A DNA stretch of 5,546 bases from Pseudomonadota bacterium (GTDB taxonomy: Bacteria; Pseudomonadota; Gammaproteobacteria; Burkholderiales; Burkholderiaceae_B), in NCBI GenBank assembly GCA_023432075.1, contig JAEYVD010000408.1, positions 1 to 5,546 of the forward strand. The letters run 5' to 3'. This document shows positions 5,545 through 5,546 of this stretch, one piece after another (positions within the stretch are counted from its first letter, which is position 1; each line of letters opens with the position of its first letter). The notes beneath the pieces were generated by a model. The model was not told where the DNA came from. It saw only the letters and a list, made by a program, of their open reading frames with translations, and did no database searches. Position numbers and translations under genes: made by a program.

Positions 5545-5546
5545 GT

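Noticed and set aside
1..5546. Mobile element, CRISPR array, tRNA or rRNA
   Set aside because: No transposase or integrase-like protein, no terminal inverted repeats, no regularly spaced repeats and no cloverleaf or rRNA-like sequence were seen; composition looks even across the window.

Overview
The window is GC-rich DNA with strongly G/C-biased third codon positions. It carries transport-related genes and no phage, IS, CRISPR, rRNA or tRNA sequence that I can see. The protein types (a Bug-family periplasmic receptor, a TrpXY-like ABC system, a MatB-type synthetase) and base usage suggest a betaproteobacterium of the Bordetella/Achromobacter type. That is an inference from gene style, not from a marker gene.

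Layout, left to right. (1) 1-847, minus: nearly complete permease of an ABC importer (COG4120/TrpY-like), running off the left edge. (2) 848-1169: 322-bp gap holding a strong minus-strand intrinsic terminator right after the upstream gene. (3) 1170-2141, minus: the matching periplasmic substrate-binding protein (PF04392/TrpX-like) with a clear signal peptide. Genes 1 and 3 form one import locus; the ATPase is expected just beyond the left edge. (4) 2142-2434: divergent control region with a triple 13-bp tandem repeat, an overlapping inverted repeat, a GC-rich palindrome and a second imperfect dyad. (5) 2435-3391, plus: aldo/keto reductase with an intact catalytic tetrad. (6) 3396-4367, minus: Bug/TctC-type solute receptor, converging on the reductase with only 4 bp between stop codons. 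(7) 4368-4539: gap with a perfect 10-bp-stem terminator and a possible 35-codon upstream reading frame whose stop overlaps the receptor start. (8) 4540-5544, minus: C-terminal two thirds of a malonyl-CoA synthetase (MatB), open at the right edge.

How the genes work together: matB and the Bug receptor lie in the same direction and plausibly form the end of a malonate (or related dicarboxylate) uptake and activation locus, with the receptor delivering substrate to a membrane partner encoded elsewhere and MatB converting malonate to malonyl-CoA. The ABC importer is a separate unit whose ligand cannot be set from sequence; characterised relatives import aromatic amino acids. The reductase is a monocistronic-looking gene between the two transport units.

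No gene here looks like a new system. The most unusual signals are non-coding: the tandem repeat with its hairpin in the divergent region, and the terminators placed inside both minus-strand gene pairs, which suggest the downstream genes are controlled separately or by read-through.
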